From positions 45,109 through 109,108 of the forward strand of contig NZ_SJSB01000013.1 of NCBI RefSeq assembly GCF_004352835.1: a DNA stretch of 64,000 nt. The letters are read 5' to 3'. Source of the stretch: Marinomonas flavescens. GTDB taxonomy: Bacteria > Pseudomonadota > Gammaproteobacteria > Pseudomonadales > Marinomonadaceae. This document shows positions 28,209 through 39,196 of this stretch, one piece after another. The notes under the pieces were generated by a model. The model saw only the letters and a program-made list of their open reading frames with translations, ran no database searches and had not been told where the DNA came from. The position numbers and the translations under genes are program-made. Position 1 is the first letter of the stretch. Each line of letters starts with the position of its first letter.

Positions 28209-28871
28209 TTAAACAGAAGGAATATGCCAAATACTTTCCTCGAAAAAAACATAATCCATGTCTTTATAATACGCATTCGTTTGTACGAGATCTTCCGAAG
28301 CAATTTTTTGAATACGAGGTCCCCACAAGCCGGTAATATCTTCATGTGCCACTGAAAATGGTGGACCTTGTTTGTCGCCGTCATAACGCAATGAAACTAA
28401 CAATACAAAAGCCGATGGCGAGAGCAGAGAAAGCGTATGAGACACATACTCTTCACGTTTTTCTGATGGCATAGCCACCATAGCGGCACGATCATAGCAA
28501 GCATCAAACCCTTTCTTTGAAAACATAAAGAAATCCCCCTCAACAATCCTTAACGACAAACCTTCAACGGTATGGATTTTGAGATCACCTTCCTCATGAG
28601 TGCTATAAACAAGATCATTATCACCAAGAAACTGAATCACAGCCAATGAAGATAATTCAACACCGGTAACTTGGTAACCTTGTTCAGCTAACCAAATCAT
28701 ATCGTTTGATTTGCCACACAAAGGAACTAACACATGACTACCTTTCGGTAAGTCTGGCCAATAATCAATAAGGCGAGGATTAATTCCTTCTTTATGAAAA
28801 CCTATTCGACCCGTTTTCCAACGATCTAACCAAAATTCGTTTGTAATCACACCGACCTCATTAAGCATCAT
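28209..28871 (-). CDS. tpm: Thiopurine S-methyltransferase
   Basis: A 220-residue SAM-dependent methyltransferase of the bacterial TPMT family. Visible segments are FWLDRWKTGRIGFHKEGINP (12-31), HVLVPLCGKSNDMIWLAEQG (the SAM-binding loop) and GVELSSLAVIQFL, then DACYDRAAMVAMP. Bacterial enzymes methylate thiopurines and can volatilise selenium or tellurium oxyanions, so it is a detoxification enzyme by family. It is a single gene, with its start codon facing the divergent rsmS-like gene 157 nt away. Confidence 0.93.
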   Translation of the reverse strand: MMLNEVGVITNEFWLDRWKTGRIGFHKEGINPRLIDYWPDLPKGSHVLVPLCGKSNDMIWLAEQGYQVTGVELSSLAVIQFLGDNDLVYSTHEEGDLKIHTVEGLSLRIVEGDFFMFSKKGFDACYDRAAMVAMPSEKREEYVSHTLSLLSPSAFVLLVSLRYDGDKQGPPFSVAHEDITGLWGPRIQKIASEDLVQTNAYYKDMDYVFFEESIWHIPSV

Positions 28872-29028
28872 TTTCTTTCTACCCTAGGCGAATATTAGAA
28901 CTTGTCGCCAATCATTATATCCTCGACAATAGGTTCTAGCAGATACGTTAGCTTAAACCTAACAAATAACATTGATCTAGGCTTCTACTTTTACACCCTA
29001 AATACGACACTTTTTATACGGAAAAATT

Positions 29029-29181
29029 ATGTCTTTAGAAAACGCTCCAGAGCACATCAAGCTAGCAATTGATCTAATTGCACTCCTTGAAGATAACAAA
29101 ATTGATAATCAGGTCGCAATTGACGCATTAACACTGGCGTTACATGATTTCCAAGCAAAAATGAGTCAAGAAAAAACTTAA
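29029..29181 (+). CDS. rsmS: RsmS/YbaM (DUF2496) small regulatory protein
   Basis: A 50-residue protein starting MSLENAPEHIKLAIDLIALL and continuing EDNKIDNQVAIDALTLALHD. It matches the conserved opening of E. coli YbaM (MSLENAPDDVKLAVDLI...), named RsmS in Pectobacterium, where it affects secondary metabolism and virulence. The helical, acidic sequence suggests a small regulatory or adaptor protein. It is short enough to be missed by length filters. Its 3' end lies 5 nt from the convergent hydrolase gene. Confidence 0.85.
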   Translation: MSLENAPEHIKLAIDLIALLEDNKIDNQVAIDALTLALHDFQAKMSQEKT

Positions 29182-29186
29182 CTATT

Positions 29187-30284
29187 CTACGACACAGAGC
29201 TTGTTGTCGTATTAAAAAAAGTGGTGATTCGATCTTTAGGAACGTCAGAAATACGCGCGTACTGCCATTTTGGCAACCTGTCTTTATCCACAAGTAAAGC
29301 ACGAACCCCTTCTCTAAAATCACCCTGTAAACAGCACTGCACCGATAACTGTAATTCATGCATAAAAACAGATTCAAGCGTTTTGCCTTTCGCCCAATCC
29401 AGCTGCTCCAAAATTAAATGTGCAGACAAAGGACTTCCTGCTAAGAAGGTATTCTTTGCTTTATCCATTGCTGAGCACTCAGGCAGATAAGACAACATCG
29501 CGGCATAAATATTATCAATACTGCCTGACATTAATGCAGATACCGTTGATTGCAATGCTGTAAGCTCTGGTTTCAAAAGTGGCAATTCATCAGATTGAGA
29601 GAACGTAAACAGGGCTTGTTCAATAATAGACCCAACCTTTTTAGGGTCTAATTCAGGCATATGGGCTCGCGCAAAAAAATCAATAATATTATTTCTATCT
29701 TGTGCCATAACATAGTGAGTCGCCAACCCAATCTCACAAGCGTCTGTCGCCGTAACCTGATACCCAGTCAGCGCAATAAAACGCGCAATGGCCGTATCTT
29801 CTAACTGATTTAAGAAATAGCTTGCGCCCACATCAGGATAGAGACCAATACTAATTTCTGGCATGGCAAGCTTGCTCGATGGCGTGACTATTCGATAGCG
29901 TGATGCCATCATTAATCCCATACCACCCCCCATAACATAACCATCCCCCCAGCAAATAACAGGCTTAGGAAAACGGTGCAAGGCATAGTCTAGAGCGTAC
30001 TCTTCCTCAAAGTAACGTTGCGCAAAGTCAGTATTGATAGGGGCTTCTAAGCTGTTATAGACATCAATGACATTGCCGCCAGCACAAAATGCTTTATCTC
30101 CCGCTCCCTCCAGCCAAATAGCCACAACAGACTGATCCATTCGCCAGACTTCAAGCTGACTAAGCATTGCCTCAACCATATCAAGACTGAGTGCATTTAA
30201 GGCTGAGGGTTGATTCAGTCGAATAACGCCTAACTTATAGTTTTCCGCAAATGGACAGATTTCATATTCAATATGGCTAGCCAC
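29187..30284 (-). CDS. Enoyl-CoA hydratase/isomerase family, 3-hydroxyisobutyryl-CoA hydrolase-like
   Basis: A 365-residue crotonase-fold protein. Key blocks are VIRLNQPSALNALSLDMV, KAFCAGGNVIDVYNS (first oxyanion hole), GDGYVMGGGMGLMMASRYRI (second oxyanion hole) and PEISIGLYPDVGASYFLNQL. The last block and the length of about 360 residues separate HIBCH-type hydrolases of valine degradation from ordinary enoyl-CoA hydratases. A GTG start is used, with AGGAG 6 nt upstream. No other valine-pathway genes adjoin it, so the substrate is inferred. Confidence 0.87.
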   Translation of the reverse strand: MASHIEYEICPFAENYKLGVIRLNQPSALNALSLDMVEAMLSQLEVWRMDQSVVAIWLEGAGDKAFCAGGNVIDVYNSLEAPINTDFAQRYFEEEYALDYALHRFPKPVICWGDGYVMGGGMGLMMASRYRIVTPSSKLAMPEISIGLYPDVGASYFLNQLEDTAIARFIALTGYQVTATDACEIGLATHYVMAQDRNNIIDFFARAHMPELDPKKVGSIIEQALFTFSQSDELPLLKPELTALQSTVSALMSGSIDNIYAAMLSYLPECSAMDKAKNTFLAGSPLSAHLILEQLDWAKGKTLESVFMHELQLSVQCCLQGDFREGVRALLVDKDRLPKWQYARISDVPKDRITTFFNTTTSSVS

Positions 30285-30432
30285 AAAACTCTCCTTTTTA
30301 TTTTTATATGCTTTATGAAAATTACGCTAAGGTTTATTCGCAAGCAATATCTCAATTGTCATATAAGACAAAAGTAGAATTATCAACTGAGTAAATCACT
30401 CTATTTATTCCACAATAGTGAATTTTCAAGAC

Positions 30433-30467
30433 AAAAAAACCCCACCACTCGAGTGATGAGGTTTTTT
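30433..30467 (-). terminator. Terminator after der
   Basis: AAAAAACC and GGTTTTTT arms enclose a GC-rich stem around CTCGAG, with a run of A/T on both sides, 25 nt past the der stop codon. It closes the long housekeeping block. Confidence 0.75.
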
Positions 30468-30491
30468 GTTAACCCTGTTAACTATTTGCGC

Positions 30492-31829
30492 CTATTTCTT
30501 AGGAGCATATGGGTTATCAGAGGACTTAAATTCAAACGAAATCGGTGTTCCCGTGATATTTAATATCGTACGGAACTTGTTCTCTAGATACTTTTTATAA
30601 CTACCAGGAATCGAATCTGTTTGGTTACCATGCACCACTATTCTTGGTGGATTTGAACCACCTTGGTGAGCATAACGAAGTTTAATGCGACGACTATTAA
30701 CCATCGGCGGCTGATGCTCATTAACGGCATCTTCAAGAATTCGGGTTAAGCGATTCGTTGACCATTTCGCATAGCAAGATTCGTACGTTGCTTCTATCGT
30801 ATCGTATAGATTACCAACATCCGTTCCATGCAACGCTGAAATGTAATGAACTTTAGCATAAGGCACAAAACCCAAACGACGCTCGATTTCGCTCTTGATG
30901 TGCTCTCGCTCATCTTTCGCCAAACCGTCCCATTTATTCACAGCAATGACGACACCACGACCGGCATCTAACACATAGCCTATCATATGAAGATCTTGCT
31001 CAACTAAATCCTCATGGGAGTCAATCACAACAATCACAACATTGGCGTCTTGAATCGCTTGCAGTGTTTTAACAATAGAGAATTTTTCGACGACTTCTTT
31101 TACATGTTTACGACGTCGTACACCGGCAGTATCAATCAGGGTGTATTCTTTTTCATTACGAATGTAAGGAATATAAACACTATCACGCGTTGTACCAGGC
31201 ATGTCATAAACCACGACTCGATCTTCACCAAGCATACGGTTAACAAGAGTCGACTTGCCCACATTGGGACGTCCAACAACCCCAATACGAATACCACGCG
31301 AACCTAGCTGAATCTGGCTTTTTGCCTCTGCGACTTGTTCCGCGAAAGGCAACATAACCTTATCAATTAAGATATGTACACCTTTACCATGAGCCGCTGC
31401 TATAGGCAGTAACTCTCCAAGTCCCAATGAATAAAAATCAGATAAAGCAATATCTTCATTGATACCATCTGTCTTGTTTACAACAAGATAAATAGGCTTA
31501 TTCGCACGACGTAAATGATTCGCAATCATTTCATCGGCAGGGTTAAGGCCATGTCGACCATCCACTAAAAACAGCACAGCATCCGCTTCTTCTATTGCTA
31601 AAAGAGACTGGCGCGCCATTTTTTCATCAATGCCTTCTTCATCGCCACTAATACCACCAGTATCAATAACAATAAATTCATGTTCGCCTGCTTTACCATC
31701 GCCGTATTTACGGTCGCGAGTCAAACCTGGATAATCAGCAACCAAGGCATCTCGTGTTCGTGTAAGACGATTAAAAAGGGTCGACTTTCCAACATTGGGT
31801 CTACCTACCAATGCAATAACTGGGATCAT
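30492..31829 (-). CDS. der: Ribosome-associated GTPase Der (EngA)
   Basis: A 445-residue essential GTPase of 50S subunit assembly with two G domains in tandem. The first has [14 protein letters not shown] (8-21), DTGG and NKTD; the second repeats [22 protein letters not shown] and NKWDG. A KH-like domain closes the protein ([15 protein letters not shown]). The gene is the last of the minus-strand housekeeping block and starts 89 nt after bamB. Length is normal for the family. Confidence 0.97.
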   Translation of the reverse strand: MIPVIALVGRPNVGKSTLFNRLTRTRDALVADYPGLTRDRKYGDGKAGEHEFIVIDTGGISGDEEGIDEKMARQSLLAIEEADAVLFLVDGRHGLNPADEMIANHLRRANKPIYLVVNKTDGINEDIALSDFYSLGLGELLPIAAAHGKGVHILIDKVMLPFAEQVAEAKSQIQLGSRGIRIGVVGRPNVGKSTLVNRMLGEDRVVVYDMPGTTRDSVYIPYIRNEKEYTLIDTAGVRRRKHVKEVVEKFSIVKTLQAIQDANVVIVVIDSHEDLVEQDLHMIGYVLDAGRGVVIAVNKWDGLAKDEREHIKSEIERRLGFVPYAKVHYISALHGTDVGNLYDTIEATYESCYAKWSTNRLTRILEDAVNEHQPPMVNSRRIKLRYAHQGGSNPPRIVVHGNQTDSIPGSYKKYLENKFRTILNITGTPISFEFKSSDNPYAPKK

Positions 31830-31918
31830 TTTTTTACCTATAAAAATACAAAGCGGCCACCACCCCTTTCGGGAATGGCAGCCTCTTTAAAATCGCTAAA
31901 AGAGAAATCGTTTCGATT

Positions 31919-33052
31919 TCAATAGCTCAATGCGGTAACATCTGAGTCCGGTGTCAATATAAATAGCTTTTTACCATCCGCTACCATACGACTCCCTGGA
32001 GCAACATCATCGTTCGCGATATCACGGCCTTCTACTATACCCGTTTTTAGGTCAAGTAGATGGACATAACCACCACGATCCATCACCGCAACATAATCTC
32101 TAAAAAACTCGGGGGTAATCAAATCACGATTCACTAGTGTTTTGTTTTCCCATACTTCTGAGCCATTTTTGGCATTTAAAGCAATAACATTGCTATTCAA
32201 ATCAACAATAACAAGTAAATCATTCCTTATTGCAACACCCACATCACTTGGGATACTGCGCTGCCAAATAGGGTTGCCTTTTTGTAAGGACAATGCGACC
32301 ACCGTGCCATTATAAGCAGCAGCATAAACCACACCATCTTTTACTACGAGTCGACCATCGACATCACTTAGTCGCTCAATCTCATAGCGGCCTTCTGGCT
32401 TACCAACGGCATATGACCAAATCTGTTTTCCGGTTTGCAAATTATAAGCATTAACTTTGCCATCCGCAAAACCAGCCAGAACTTTACCATCAATAATAAT
32501 AGGCGCACTTGTACCACGCACAGTTAATGCTGGCAAATCCTCTTTTGCTCGCCACAATATATGACCGTCTTTTGCGTCTAAAACATTCAACCATCCGTCA
32601 GCAGTTTGCACGGCTAACTTTCCATCAAAATAAGCAGGTTCAGATAGCACTTCAGAGCTAAGCGCCTGAGTCCATTCCACTGCCTTTTTCTTTAATGAAA
32701 CAGCGACAAGTTGTCCGTCATAGGTGCCAAAATAAACATTATCACCACTACGAGTAACCCCCGCACTAGGTTTATATTTGGTTTCGATATGAATAACTTC
32801 ATCACCATTTTTTTGCGATAACTGATAAACCGAACCAACTCGAGTAACAAAGAATAAAGAACCATCTTGTGCCACCAAGTTATAACGTTCACTCGTCTCA
32901 CCAAAATTACCATCAACTCCCGTACGCCATGCCTTCCCTAAATCCACTTCACTTTTGATAGGAGATGGATCAGGTAGTGCGGGACGAGAACTAGAGCACC
33001 CTTGGAGCATTAAAACAGCTAGCAAAACACCGGTAAGAAGCGACTTATTCAT
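31919..33052 (-). CDS. bamB: Outer membrane assembly lipoprotein BamB
   Basis: A 377-residue lipoprotein of the BAM complex, which folds beta-barrel proteins into the outer membrane. The signal peptide has a lipobox (LMLQGC, lipidated cysteine about residue 19). The rest shows repeated PQQ-type beta-propeller blades such as GWLNVLDAKDGHILWRA and AFN-like turns NAKNGSEVWENK. ATG at 33052 is selected because AAGG lies upstream and the yfgM stop is 2 nt before it; a TTG two codons earlier would overlap. It sits in the usual order yfgM-bamB-der. Confidence 0.95.
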   Translation of the reverse strand: MNKSLLTGVLLAVLMLQGCSSSRPALPDPSPIKSEVDLGKAWRTGVDGNFGETSERYNLVAQDGSLFFVTRVGSVYQLSQKNGDEVIHIETKYKPSAGVTRSGDNVYFGTYDGQLVAVSLKKKAVEWTQALSSEVLSEPAYFDGKLAVQTADGWLNVLDAKDGHILWRAKEDLPALTVRGTSAPIIIDGKVLAGFADGKVNAYNLQTGKQIWSYAVGKPEGRYEIERLSDVDGRLVVKDGVVYAAAYNGTVVALSLQKGNPIWQRSIPSDVGVAIRNDLLVIVDLNSNVIALNAKNGSEVWENKTLVNRDLITPEFFRDYVAVMDRGGYVHLLDLKTGIVEGRDIANDDVAPGSRMVADGKKLFILTPDSDVTALSY

Positions 33053-33054
33053 AA

Positions 33055-33696
33055 TCAACCTTTAACCAAGTCCTTAAGTTTAATATCTAGCAAAGGATGC
33101 TTAACGTTAGCGCCCAACGCTTCACTGGCCTTTTGATAGGCTACTCGCGCTTCATCGCGCTTACCTTGTTGAAGATAAATGTCTCCAGCAAGCTCTTGAC
33201 GTTGTGCAAGAAACTCAGCTGACTTTACTTTATCTAATCGAGCTAGAGCAGCTTTGTAGTCTTGTTTTTGAATTAATAACTTTGTGATGCGCAAATTTGC
33301 AATGGCAATAAATGACTGATCTTTGGTTTGCTTAATCGCCTCATCAAGATCCGTTATCGCAGTATCGTAATTGCCTTTCTGCGCATCAAGACGAGCTAAA
33401 AACAACTTACCAAACATCGCATATCCAGTATCGTCGTAATCATCTGTCAGCTGTTTAGCGATAAAAGAAACGGTTTTTTGATTATTTTCTTTTGATAAAT
33501 CCGCCGCCGCTTCAATCATATTTTGATAAAGGGCAGACGCTTGACTAAGATGATTGGCTTGGCTTCTTTGCCATGCTTGCCAACCAAAATAACCACCTAC
33601 AGAAATGGCAATAATAATCACCAGAATAGTGCCGTTTTTTTTCCACCACTCTTTAAACGCTTCGATTTGTTCTTCTTCAGTCTTTAATTCAGACAC
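33055..33696 (-). CDS. yfgM: Ancillary SecYEG translocon subunit YfgM
   Basis: A 213-residue inner membrane protein. After KTEEEQIEAFKEWWKKNG comes one helix (ILVIIIAISVGGYFGWQAW, about 24-42), and the periplasmic part holds tetratricopeptide-like helices. YfgM works with PpiD at the Sec translocon and modulates envelope stress control in E. coli. The start is GTG with AGGA 7 nt upstream. The gene sits in the standard hisS-yfgM-bamB-der order. Confidence 0.93.
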   Translation of the reverse strand: MSELKTEEEQIEAFKEWWKKNGTILVIIIAISVGGYFGWQAWQRSQANHLSQASALYQNMIEAAADLSKENNQKTVSFIAKQLTDDYDDTGYAMFGKLFLARLDAQKGNYDTAITDLDEAIKQTKDQSFIAIANLRITKLLIQKQDYKAALARLDKVKSAEFLAQRQELAGDIYLQQGKRDEARVAYQKASEALGANVKHPLLDIKLKDLVKG

Positions 33697-33736
33697 TTAT
33701 TATTCCTCACTCAAGATGCCTTTAGTGGCGCAACAC

Positions 33737-35020
33737 TTAATTCAATTGTAATTTAGCACTAACACAGTTAGCGATTTCAGAAATCTCGCAAGATTCTTGA
33801 TCACCCGTTTGCATATCTTTCACCTGACAAACACCGCCATCCACTTCCTCTTGACCAAGAATCAACGTCAAGCGAGCGCCAGAGTTATTTGCTTTTTTCA
33901 TCTGACTTTTGAAATTACCACCACCACAGTGGCGTAAAATAGTAACACCTTTCGTTTCAGATCGTAGTTTTTCAGCCAGTACAGTAGAAGCCAGTTCAGC
34001 TTCATCGCCCAAGCTTACAACAAATACATCGGTAGAGGCTTTCGCTTCCTCAGGAATAAGTTCAAGCGTTTCTAACAGTAATACAAGACGCTCGATCCCC
34101 ATCGCAAAGCCAACACCTGGCGTGGACTTACCACCTAATTGCTCAACCAAACCATCATAACGTCCACCCGCACAAATCGTAGCTTGAGAACCAAGATGAG
34201 AGGTCACCCATTCAAAAACGGTTTTACCATAATAATCAAGACCACGCACAAGACGGTGATTGATCACAAATGGCACGTCATTGGCCGTCAAGATAGCCTG
34301 TAAACGATCAAAGTGGGCTTGCGACTCTTCGCCAATAAACTCTTCTAGGCTTGGTGCATTATCTAGCACCGCTTGTGTCGCTTCGTCTTTAGAATCCAAA
34401 ATACGCAGTGGGTTAGTACCTAAACGGCGCTGACTGTCTTCGTCTAATTGGTCTTTAAACCCTGTTAAATAATCTACTAAGGCGGCTTTATACGTTTCGC
34501 GTTCAGACGCCAAACCAATCGTATTCAGCTGTAACTCAACATGCTCTAATAAGCCCAGTTTTTTCCACAAACGCGCGGTTAAAACAATCAGCTCAGCGTC
34601 TACATCGGCACTCGCCATACCAAAAGCTTCAACACCAATTTGGTGAAACTGACGGTAGCGCCCTTTTTGTGGACGCTCATAGCGAAACATTGGACCTGTG
34701 TACCACAAACGCTGCACTTGGTTAAACAATAAACCGGCTTGATCCGCGGCACGCACACAACTTGCGGTCCCTTCTGGACGCAAGGTTAATGATTCGCCAT
34801 TGCGATCTTCAAAGGTGTACATTTCTTTTTCAACGATGTCTGTCGTTTCACCCACACCACGTTTAAATAGATCAGTGTTTTCAACAATCGGAAAGCGAAT
34901 CTGTTGATAGCCATAAGACTTCACAACATCAGCCACTGTACTTTCTAAATATTGCCAAATAGAAGACTGGCCTGGAAGAATGTCATTCATTCCTCGGATA
35001 GCTTGAATTTTACGAGCCAC
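33737..35020 (-). CDS. hisS: Histidyl-tRNA synthetase
   Basis: A 427-residue class II aminoacyl-tRNA synthetase. It opens with [12 protein letters not shown], then motif 2 in [19 protein letters not shown], the histidine-specific [15 protein letters not shown], and motif 3 in [14 protein letters not shown]. The last about 95 residues form the anticodon-binding domain. It starts 9 nt after ispG on the same strand. Length and all signature motifs are normal. Confidence 0.97.
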   Translation of the reverse strand: MARKIQAIRGMNDILPGQSSIWQYLESTVADVVKSYGYQQIRFPIVENTDLFKRGVGETTDIVEKEMYTFEDRNGESLTLRPEGTASCVRAADQAGLLFNQVQRLWYTGPMFRYERPQKGRYRQFHQIGVEAFGMASADVDAELIVLTARLWKKLGLLEHVELQLNTIGLASERETYKAALVDYLTGFKDQLDEDSQRRLGTNPLRILDSKDEATQAVLDNAPSLEEFIGEESQAHFDRLQAILTANDVPFVINHRLVRGLDYYGKTVFEWVTSHLGSQATICAGGRYDGLVEQLGGKSTPGVGFAMGIERLVLLLETLELIPEEAKASTDVFVVSLGDEAELASTVLAEKLRSETKGVTILRHCGGGNFKSQMKKANNSGARLTLILGQEEVDGGVCQVKDMQTGDQESCEISEIANCVSAKLQLN

Positions 35021-35029
35021 TACAATTCC

Positions 35030-36142
35030 TTAAATTTTAGCGATGATGTTCGCCATCTCACGTTCTTTAATTTCGGCTTTCTGACGGATCATTTTTTCAA
35101 GACCGTCAACCAATGTTTCATTTTTAAATTTGCTGTGTGGTTTGCCATCCAAATACACTAGGTTATTTGGCGAACCACCCGCAAGACCAATGTCCGCTTC
35201 TTTCGCTTCACCCGGCCCATTTACCACACAACCAATCACAGCAACATCCATTGGAACAACGATATCTTCTAATCGCTCTTCTAATTGATTCATGATTTTG
35301 ATCACATCAAAATTTTGACGAGAGCAGCTTGGGCAAGCAATAAAGTTAATGCCTCGATTACGCAACTTAAGACTGCGTAACATATCCCAACCTACTTTTA
35401 TTTCCTGCACAGGATCAGCAGCAAGTGAAACACGCAATGTATCACCAATACCATCCATCAACAAAAGGCCGAGACCAATAGAAGACTTAACAGTGCCAGA
35501 GCGCAAACCACCTGCTTCAGTAATACCTAGATGCAAAGGGTTATCAATTTGATTGGCAATTTTTCGATACGCTTCAACCGTCATAAAAATATCAGAGGCC
35601 TTAAGGCTTAACTTATATTCATGAAAGTCCAATTCATCAAAGTACTGAATCTGACGAAACGCGGATTCAACCAAAGCGTCTGATGTTGGTTCACCGTATT
35701 TTTTCTGTAGATCTTTTTCTAACGAGCCGGCATTCACGCCGATTCGAATTGGAATATTTTTATCTCTCGCGCAATCAACTACCGCTCGAACTCGGTCTTT
35801 ATTACCGATATTACCCGGGTTAATTCGTAAGCAATCTACCCCGTACTCTGCCACTTTAAGCGCAATTTTATAATCAAAATGGATATCAGCAACGAGTGGT
35901 ACAGAAACTTGTTTGCGAATTTCCTTAAATGCTTCAGCAGCATCCATGGAAGGAATCGAGACTCGAACAATATCACCACCAGCATCAGCAATGGCTCTTA
36001 TTTGGGCGATAGTAGCGTCCACATCACACGTTTCAGTATTCGTCATGCTTTGCACACTAATGGGAGCGCCGCCACCAACAGGCACATTCCCCACCATAAT
36101 TTGACGTGATTGACGACGTTTTATTGGCGATTCAAAATGCAT
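35030..36142 (-). CDS. ispG: 4-hydroxy-3-methylbut-2-enyl-diphosphate synthase IspG (GcpE)
   Basis: A 370-residue 4Fe-4S enzyme that makes HMBPP in the non-mevalonate isoprenoid pathway. The TIM-barrel half has [16 protein letters not shown] and [13 protein letters not shown]; the cluster-binding half has [14 protein letters not shown] and the third cysteine in [21 protein letters not shown]. It depends on iron-sulfur assembly, whose genes lie 4-11 kb further along. It follows rodZ by 8 nt. Confidence 0.97.
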   Translation of the reverse strand: MHFESPIKRRQSRQIMVGNVPVGGGAPISVQSMTNTETCDVDATIAQIRAIADAGGDIVRVSIPSMDAAEAFKEIRKQVSVPLVADIHFDYKIALKVAEYGVDCLRINPGNIGNKDRVRAVVDCARDKNIPIRIGVNAGSLEKDLQKKYGEPTSDALVESAFRQIQYFDELDFHEYKLSLKASDIFMTVEAYRKIANQIDNPLHLGITEAGGLRSGTVKSSIGLGLLLMDGIGDTLRVSLAADPVQEIKVGWDMLRSLKLRNRGINFIACPSCSRQNFDVIKIMNQLEERLEDIVVPMDVAVIGCVVNGPGEAKEADIGLAGGSPNNLVYLDGKPHSKFKNETLVDGLEKMIRQKAEIKEREMANIIAKI

Positions 36143-36150
36143 AATTCTCT

Positions 36151-37161
36151 CTACTTGAGCTCGAAGCGAGCCAGATCTTTATGGGTATATGAAGAAAAGT
36201 CGTAGACTTCACCTTTAAATTTAAACGAGGAGACACCGCGAGCATAACCAAGAACAACACGGTAAGGTGCCGTGCCAGTTAATTCTAGTTTACTACCCGC
36301 TGTTTTCACCCCTGAATACAGAATTTTACCGCTGCCGTCGCGAACTTCAGTCCAACAGTCCGCATCGAACGTTACATCGATGTCATTGCTATAAAGAGGT
36401 GTTTTGGGTGTGATCGTTGCGCTATCTTCAGGGATTTCTTTTGTCGCTTCTTCAACTTTTTTAGGGTTAACACCCGCTTTTTCTAAAATGGCGATTGTCT
36501 CAGCTGAAAGCCCTGTGGTCACCCCATCTTCTTTCGTTGGCTTATCATCAGCTGGCGTGATTGCATCGGCTGGAGTGATTGTAGCGGCGGCCTGATTTGC
36601 AACAACAGTATTAGTTGAATCACTAGGCTGAGCAGGAGCAGTGCTCAGAATCGGTGTTTGATCTGTCGACACTGCATCATTTGATTTCGCTTGATTCGCT
36701 GATGATTGCTTATCGATAACCGCAGAGTTATTACTTGAAAACGTTGGCCACCAGAATGCTAAAAATATCAGTACGGCAATAATTACCACAGAAATAAGAA
36801 TCACGAACGGATCGCCAAAGCCTGCTTGTTTATTGACCACTTTATCAACAGGTTTGATGTTTGATTCCGTACTCAATGTTGCGGCTAATGCATCGAATTT
36901 TTTCAACACGTCGTTTGCATTTATTTCAAGCAGACGGCAATACCCCTTCAGGTAACCCCTAGCAAATGTAGCAGACCTAAAGTAATTAAAACGATTGTCT
37001 TCAAGCGCCATAACTTGATCAATTGGTATTTTTAATTCACTAGCGACCTGCCTTTCATCTAGGTTTCGCTTAATTCGAGCGGCTTGTAACGTTTTGCCAA
37101 TATCAATTTTTTCTGGATCACTGTCGTTGAAAGAAACATCCGTTTGAAATTCAGTTGTCAT
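36151..37161 (-). CDS. rodZ: Cell-shape protein RodZ
   Basis: About 336 residues. An N-terminal Xre-type helix-turn-helix ([35 protein letters not shown]) is followed by one transmembrane helix ([20 protein letters not shown]), a long threonine- and alanine-rich linker, and a C-terminal DUF4115 domain ending [20 protein letters not shown]. RodZ links MreB to the elongation machinery. ATG at 37161 is chosen because AAGG lies 8 nt upstream and the start falls 1 nt after the pilW stop; longer frames run into pilW. Confidence 0.93.
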   Translation of the reverse strand: MTTEFQTDVSFNDSDPEKIDIGKTLQAARIKRNLDERQVASELKIPIDQVMALEDNRFNYFRSATFARGYLKGYCRLLEINANDVLKKFDALAATLSTESNIKPVDKVVNKQAGFGDPFVILISVVIIAVLIFLAFWWPTFSSNNSAVIDKQSSANQAKSNDAVSTDQTPILSTAPAQPSDSTNTVVANQAAATITPADAITPADDKPTKEDGVTTGLSAETIAILEKAGVNPKKVEEATKEIPEDSATITPKTPLYSNDIDVTFDADCWTEVRDGSGKILYSGVKTAGSKLELTGTAPYRVVLGYARGVSSFKFKGEVYDFSSYTHKDLARFELK

Positions 37162-37162
37162 G

Positions 37163-37891
37163 TCAATACCTTGAGCTATCCAGACATATTGAAGTGCTCG
37201 CGGATGAATATATTGTAAGGTCAGTCTCGCGTGCGATAACCTGCCGCGACAGACAGTTATATTCATCAAAATACGACATATTTTGCGTATTTTTAGTTTC
37301 AGCCTGGATATTATTTAAAATGAGGCGAGCCCTACTAAGGTTACCCTGTATTAAAACAAGATTAAGCTCTGTCATCAAACCAATAAGAGGTAAATCAGCA
37401 ATTTCTTTTGCTCGATTTAGATCCTTTGAAGCGTTTTTTACGTCATCTTGACGCATCCTACATCGAGATAGATTAATCCATACTGATTGCCTTGCTGAGA
37501 GACCCTCCATCGAAGCCTTCTGAAAAACGTCACACGCCTCAACCCACTGTTTTCTTTGCCCTAAAAGAACCCCTAAATTGTTCAGTAGAAAATCATCTTT
37601 AGGGTATCGCTTTAAAGCTTGAAGGTGGATCTCTAGCGCTTCATCCTCATTTTCAACACTCAACCAGTACAAGCTAAGCAATCGCCAATACTCTCGATTG
37701 CGATCTTTATCTTCAATCTGATCTAGCTGAGACTTTGTTAAGTTTAACTGGCCAAGTAGAAGATGAGTTTGTGCGAGAGATAATCTTTTTTGATTTGAGT
37801 AATGTCGAGTGTTCTGGCTGACAGGCTGGTAAGCACAAGCAGACATTAGCAATGAGGCGATAAATATCGCTATAACGCTGTATTTTTTCAT
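37163..37891 (-). CDS. pilW: Type IV pilus biogenesis lipoprotein PilW/PilF
   Basis: A 242-residue lipoprotein with lipobox LMSAC (cysteine at 19) and tetratricopeptide repeats from about 35 to 200, for example DDFLLNNLGVLLGQRKQWVEA and QSVWINLSRCRMRQDDV. PilF/PilW pilotins help the PilQ secretin assemble in the outer membrane. Position between rlmN and rodZ is the usual one for this gene in gammaproteobacteria. The divergence of the TPR sequence is ordinary. Confidence 0.88.
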   Translation of the reverse strand: MKKYSVIAIFIASLLMSACAYQPVSQNTRHYSNQKRLSLAQTHLLLGQLNLTKSQLDQIEDKDRNREYWRLLSLYWLSVENEDEALEIHLQALKRYPKDDFLLNNLGVLLGQRKQWVEACDVFQKASMEGLSARQSVWINLSRCRMRQDDVKNASKDLNRAKEIADLPLIGLMTELNLVLIQGNLSRARLILNNIQAETKNTQNMSYFDEYNCLSRQVIARETDLTIYSSASTSICLDSSRY

Positions 37892-37933
37892 AAAGACATC
37901 CTTGTCTTTGAGTAAATAAATATCCGTACTAAT

Positions 37934-39052
37934 TTATTCGCTTTTTACTTCATGTAATTCAATGTATTTTTGACTGCGACGAGTTTTATCCTGAAAATCC
38001 CCTACTAACTGTCCACATGCGGCATCAATATCATCACCACGGGTAGTACGCACAGTGACAGTATAGCCGGCATCCGCCAAAATTTTCTGAAAACGGCGAG
38101 TACGGTTGTTAGATGGCTTTTCATAGCCTGAATTAGGAAAAGGATTGAATGGAATCAAATTGATTTTACATTCTAACACCTGAAGCAATTTAGCAAGTTC
38201 ATGAGCCTGCTGTTCATTGTCGTTCACACCAGACATCAATGTGTACTCAATGGTGATATGACGCTTGTCAGGCAAGTTCGCCAAATAAAACTGACATGCT
38301 TCAATCAATTCTGCAATTGGGTATTTTTTGTTGATTGGCACAAGCTGACTGCGTAGCTCATCATTTGGCGCATGCAAAGAAATCGCCAATGAAACATCAG
38401 TACGCTTCACTAATTCATAAATTTTCGGCACTACACCAGACGTACTTAGGGTAACGCGACGCTTAGATAAACCGTATGCATGATCGTGCATCATTAAAAT
38501 CATCGCATCAACAACTGGCTCGAAGTTCATCAGCGGCTCGCCCATGCCCATCATAACAACATTGGTCACACGACGCGGACCGTTAGGGTCCATAGGTCCA
38601 AAGGATTTTATCGCAATCCATACCTGCCCAATAATCTCAGCCGGCGTTAAGTTACGGTTAAAACCCTGTTTACCAGTAGAGCAAAAACTACAATCCAAAG
38701 AACAACCAACCTGAGAAGACACACACAAGGTCGCGCGATCACCGTCAGGAATTAAGACAGTCTCGACACAATCATTCTTGCCACCTTCCGTTCGAATGAT
38801 CCACTTTCGCGTTCCATCTGATGATATATTTTGAGAAACCACTTCAGGCGCACGAATTTCGCATGTTTTTTCCAGTTTCGCGCGCAACACCTTACTGACA
38901 TCCGTCATTTCTTCGAAACTTTCAGCGCCCTTTTGATGAATCCATTTAATCACTTGCGTGGCGCGGAATTTTTTCTCACCGATGGATTCAAAGTACTCAA
39001 TCAGTTTTTCAGGAGATAAACCCAATAAGTTTATTTTTTTGATGTCAGTCAT
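37934..39052 (-). CDS. rlmN: Dual-specificity 23S rRNA/tRNA adenine C2-methyltransferase RlmN
   Basis: A 372-residue radical SAM enzyme that methylates A2503 of 23S rRNA and A37 of some tRNAs. The cluster motif is [19 protein letters not shown] (about 118-136); further motifs are [15 protein letters not shown] and the methyl-carrying cysteine near the C-terminus in DIDAACGQL. The start has no unusual features. It lies between ndk and pilW as in other gammaproteobacteria. Confidence 0.97.
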   Translation of the reverse strand: MTDIKKINLLGLSPEKLIEYFESIGEKKFRATQVIKWIHQKGAESFEEMTDVSKVLRAKLEKTCEIRAPEVVSQNISSDGTRKWIIRTEGGKNDCVETVLIPDGDRATLCVSSQVGCSLDCSFCSTGKQGFNRNLTPAEIIGQVWIAIKSFGPMDPNGPRRVTNVVMMGMGEPLMNFEPVVDAMILMMHDHAYGLSKRRVTLSTSGVVPKIYELVKRTDVSLAISLHAPNDELRSQLVPINKKYPIAELIEACQFYLANLPDKRHITIEYTLMSGVNDNEQQAHELAKLLQVLECKINLIPFNPFPNSGYEKPSNNRTRRFQKILADAGYTVTVRTTRGDDIDAACGQLVGDFQDKTRRSQKYIELHEVKSE

Positions 39053-39092
39053 AATAAAAATCGCTTGCTGTGTGTAGCATTAAGTGTAAACG

Positions 39093-39130
39093 AAAAAAGC
39101 CTCTGAAAAGAAAAGTCTTTTCAGAAGCCT
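39093..39130 (-). terminator. Terminator after ndk (distal)
   Basis: GCTTCTGAAAAG pairs with CTTTTCAGAGGC on the minus strand and is followed by six T residues. It is the second of two hairpins between ndk and rlmN, so rlmN probably has its own promoter. Confidence 0.8.
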
Positions 39131-39136
39131 CTGTAA

Positions 39137-39160
39137 AAAAGCGGACTAGCGCCCGCTTTT
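39137..39160 (-). terminator. Terminator after ndk (proximal)
   Basis: AAAAGCGG and CCGCTTTT form an 8-bp perfect stem with an 8-nt loop, 36 nt past the ndk stop codon. Confidence 0.65.
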
Positions 39161-39196
39161 ACAAATCAGTTCGGACATAAAGGTCCTAGCTGTCAA

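Noticed and set aside
29057..29377. 106-codon minus-strand frame across the rsmS-like gene and the hydrolase 3' end
   Set aside because: It overlaps the hydrolase gene in another frame and lies antisense to the supported RsmS protein.
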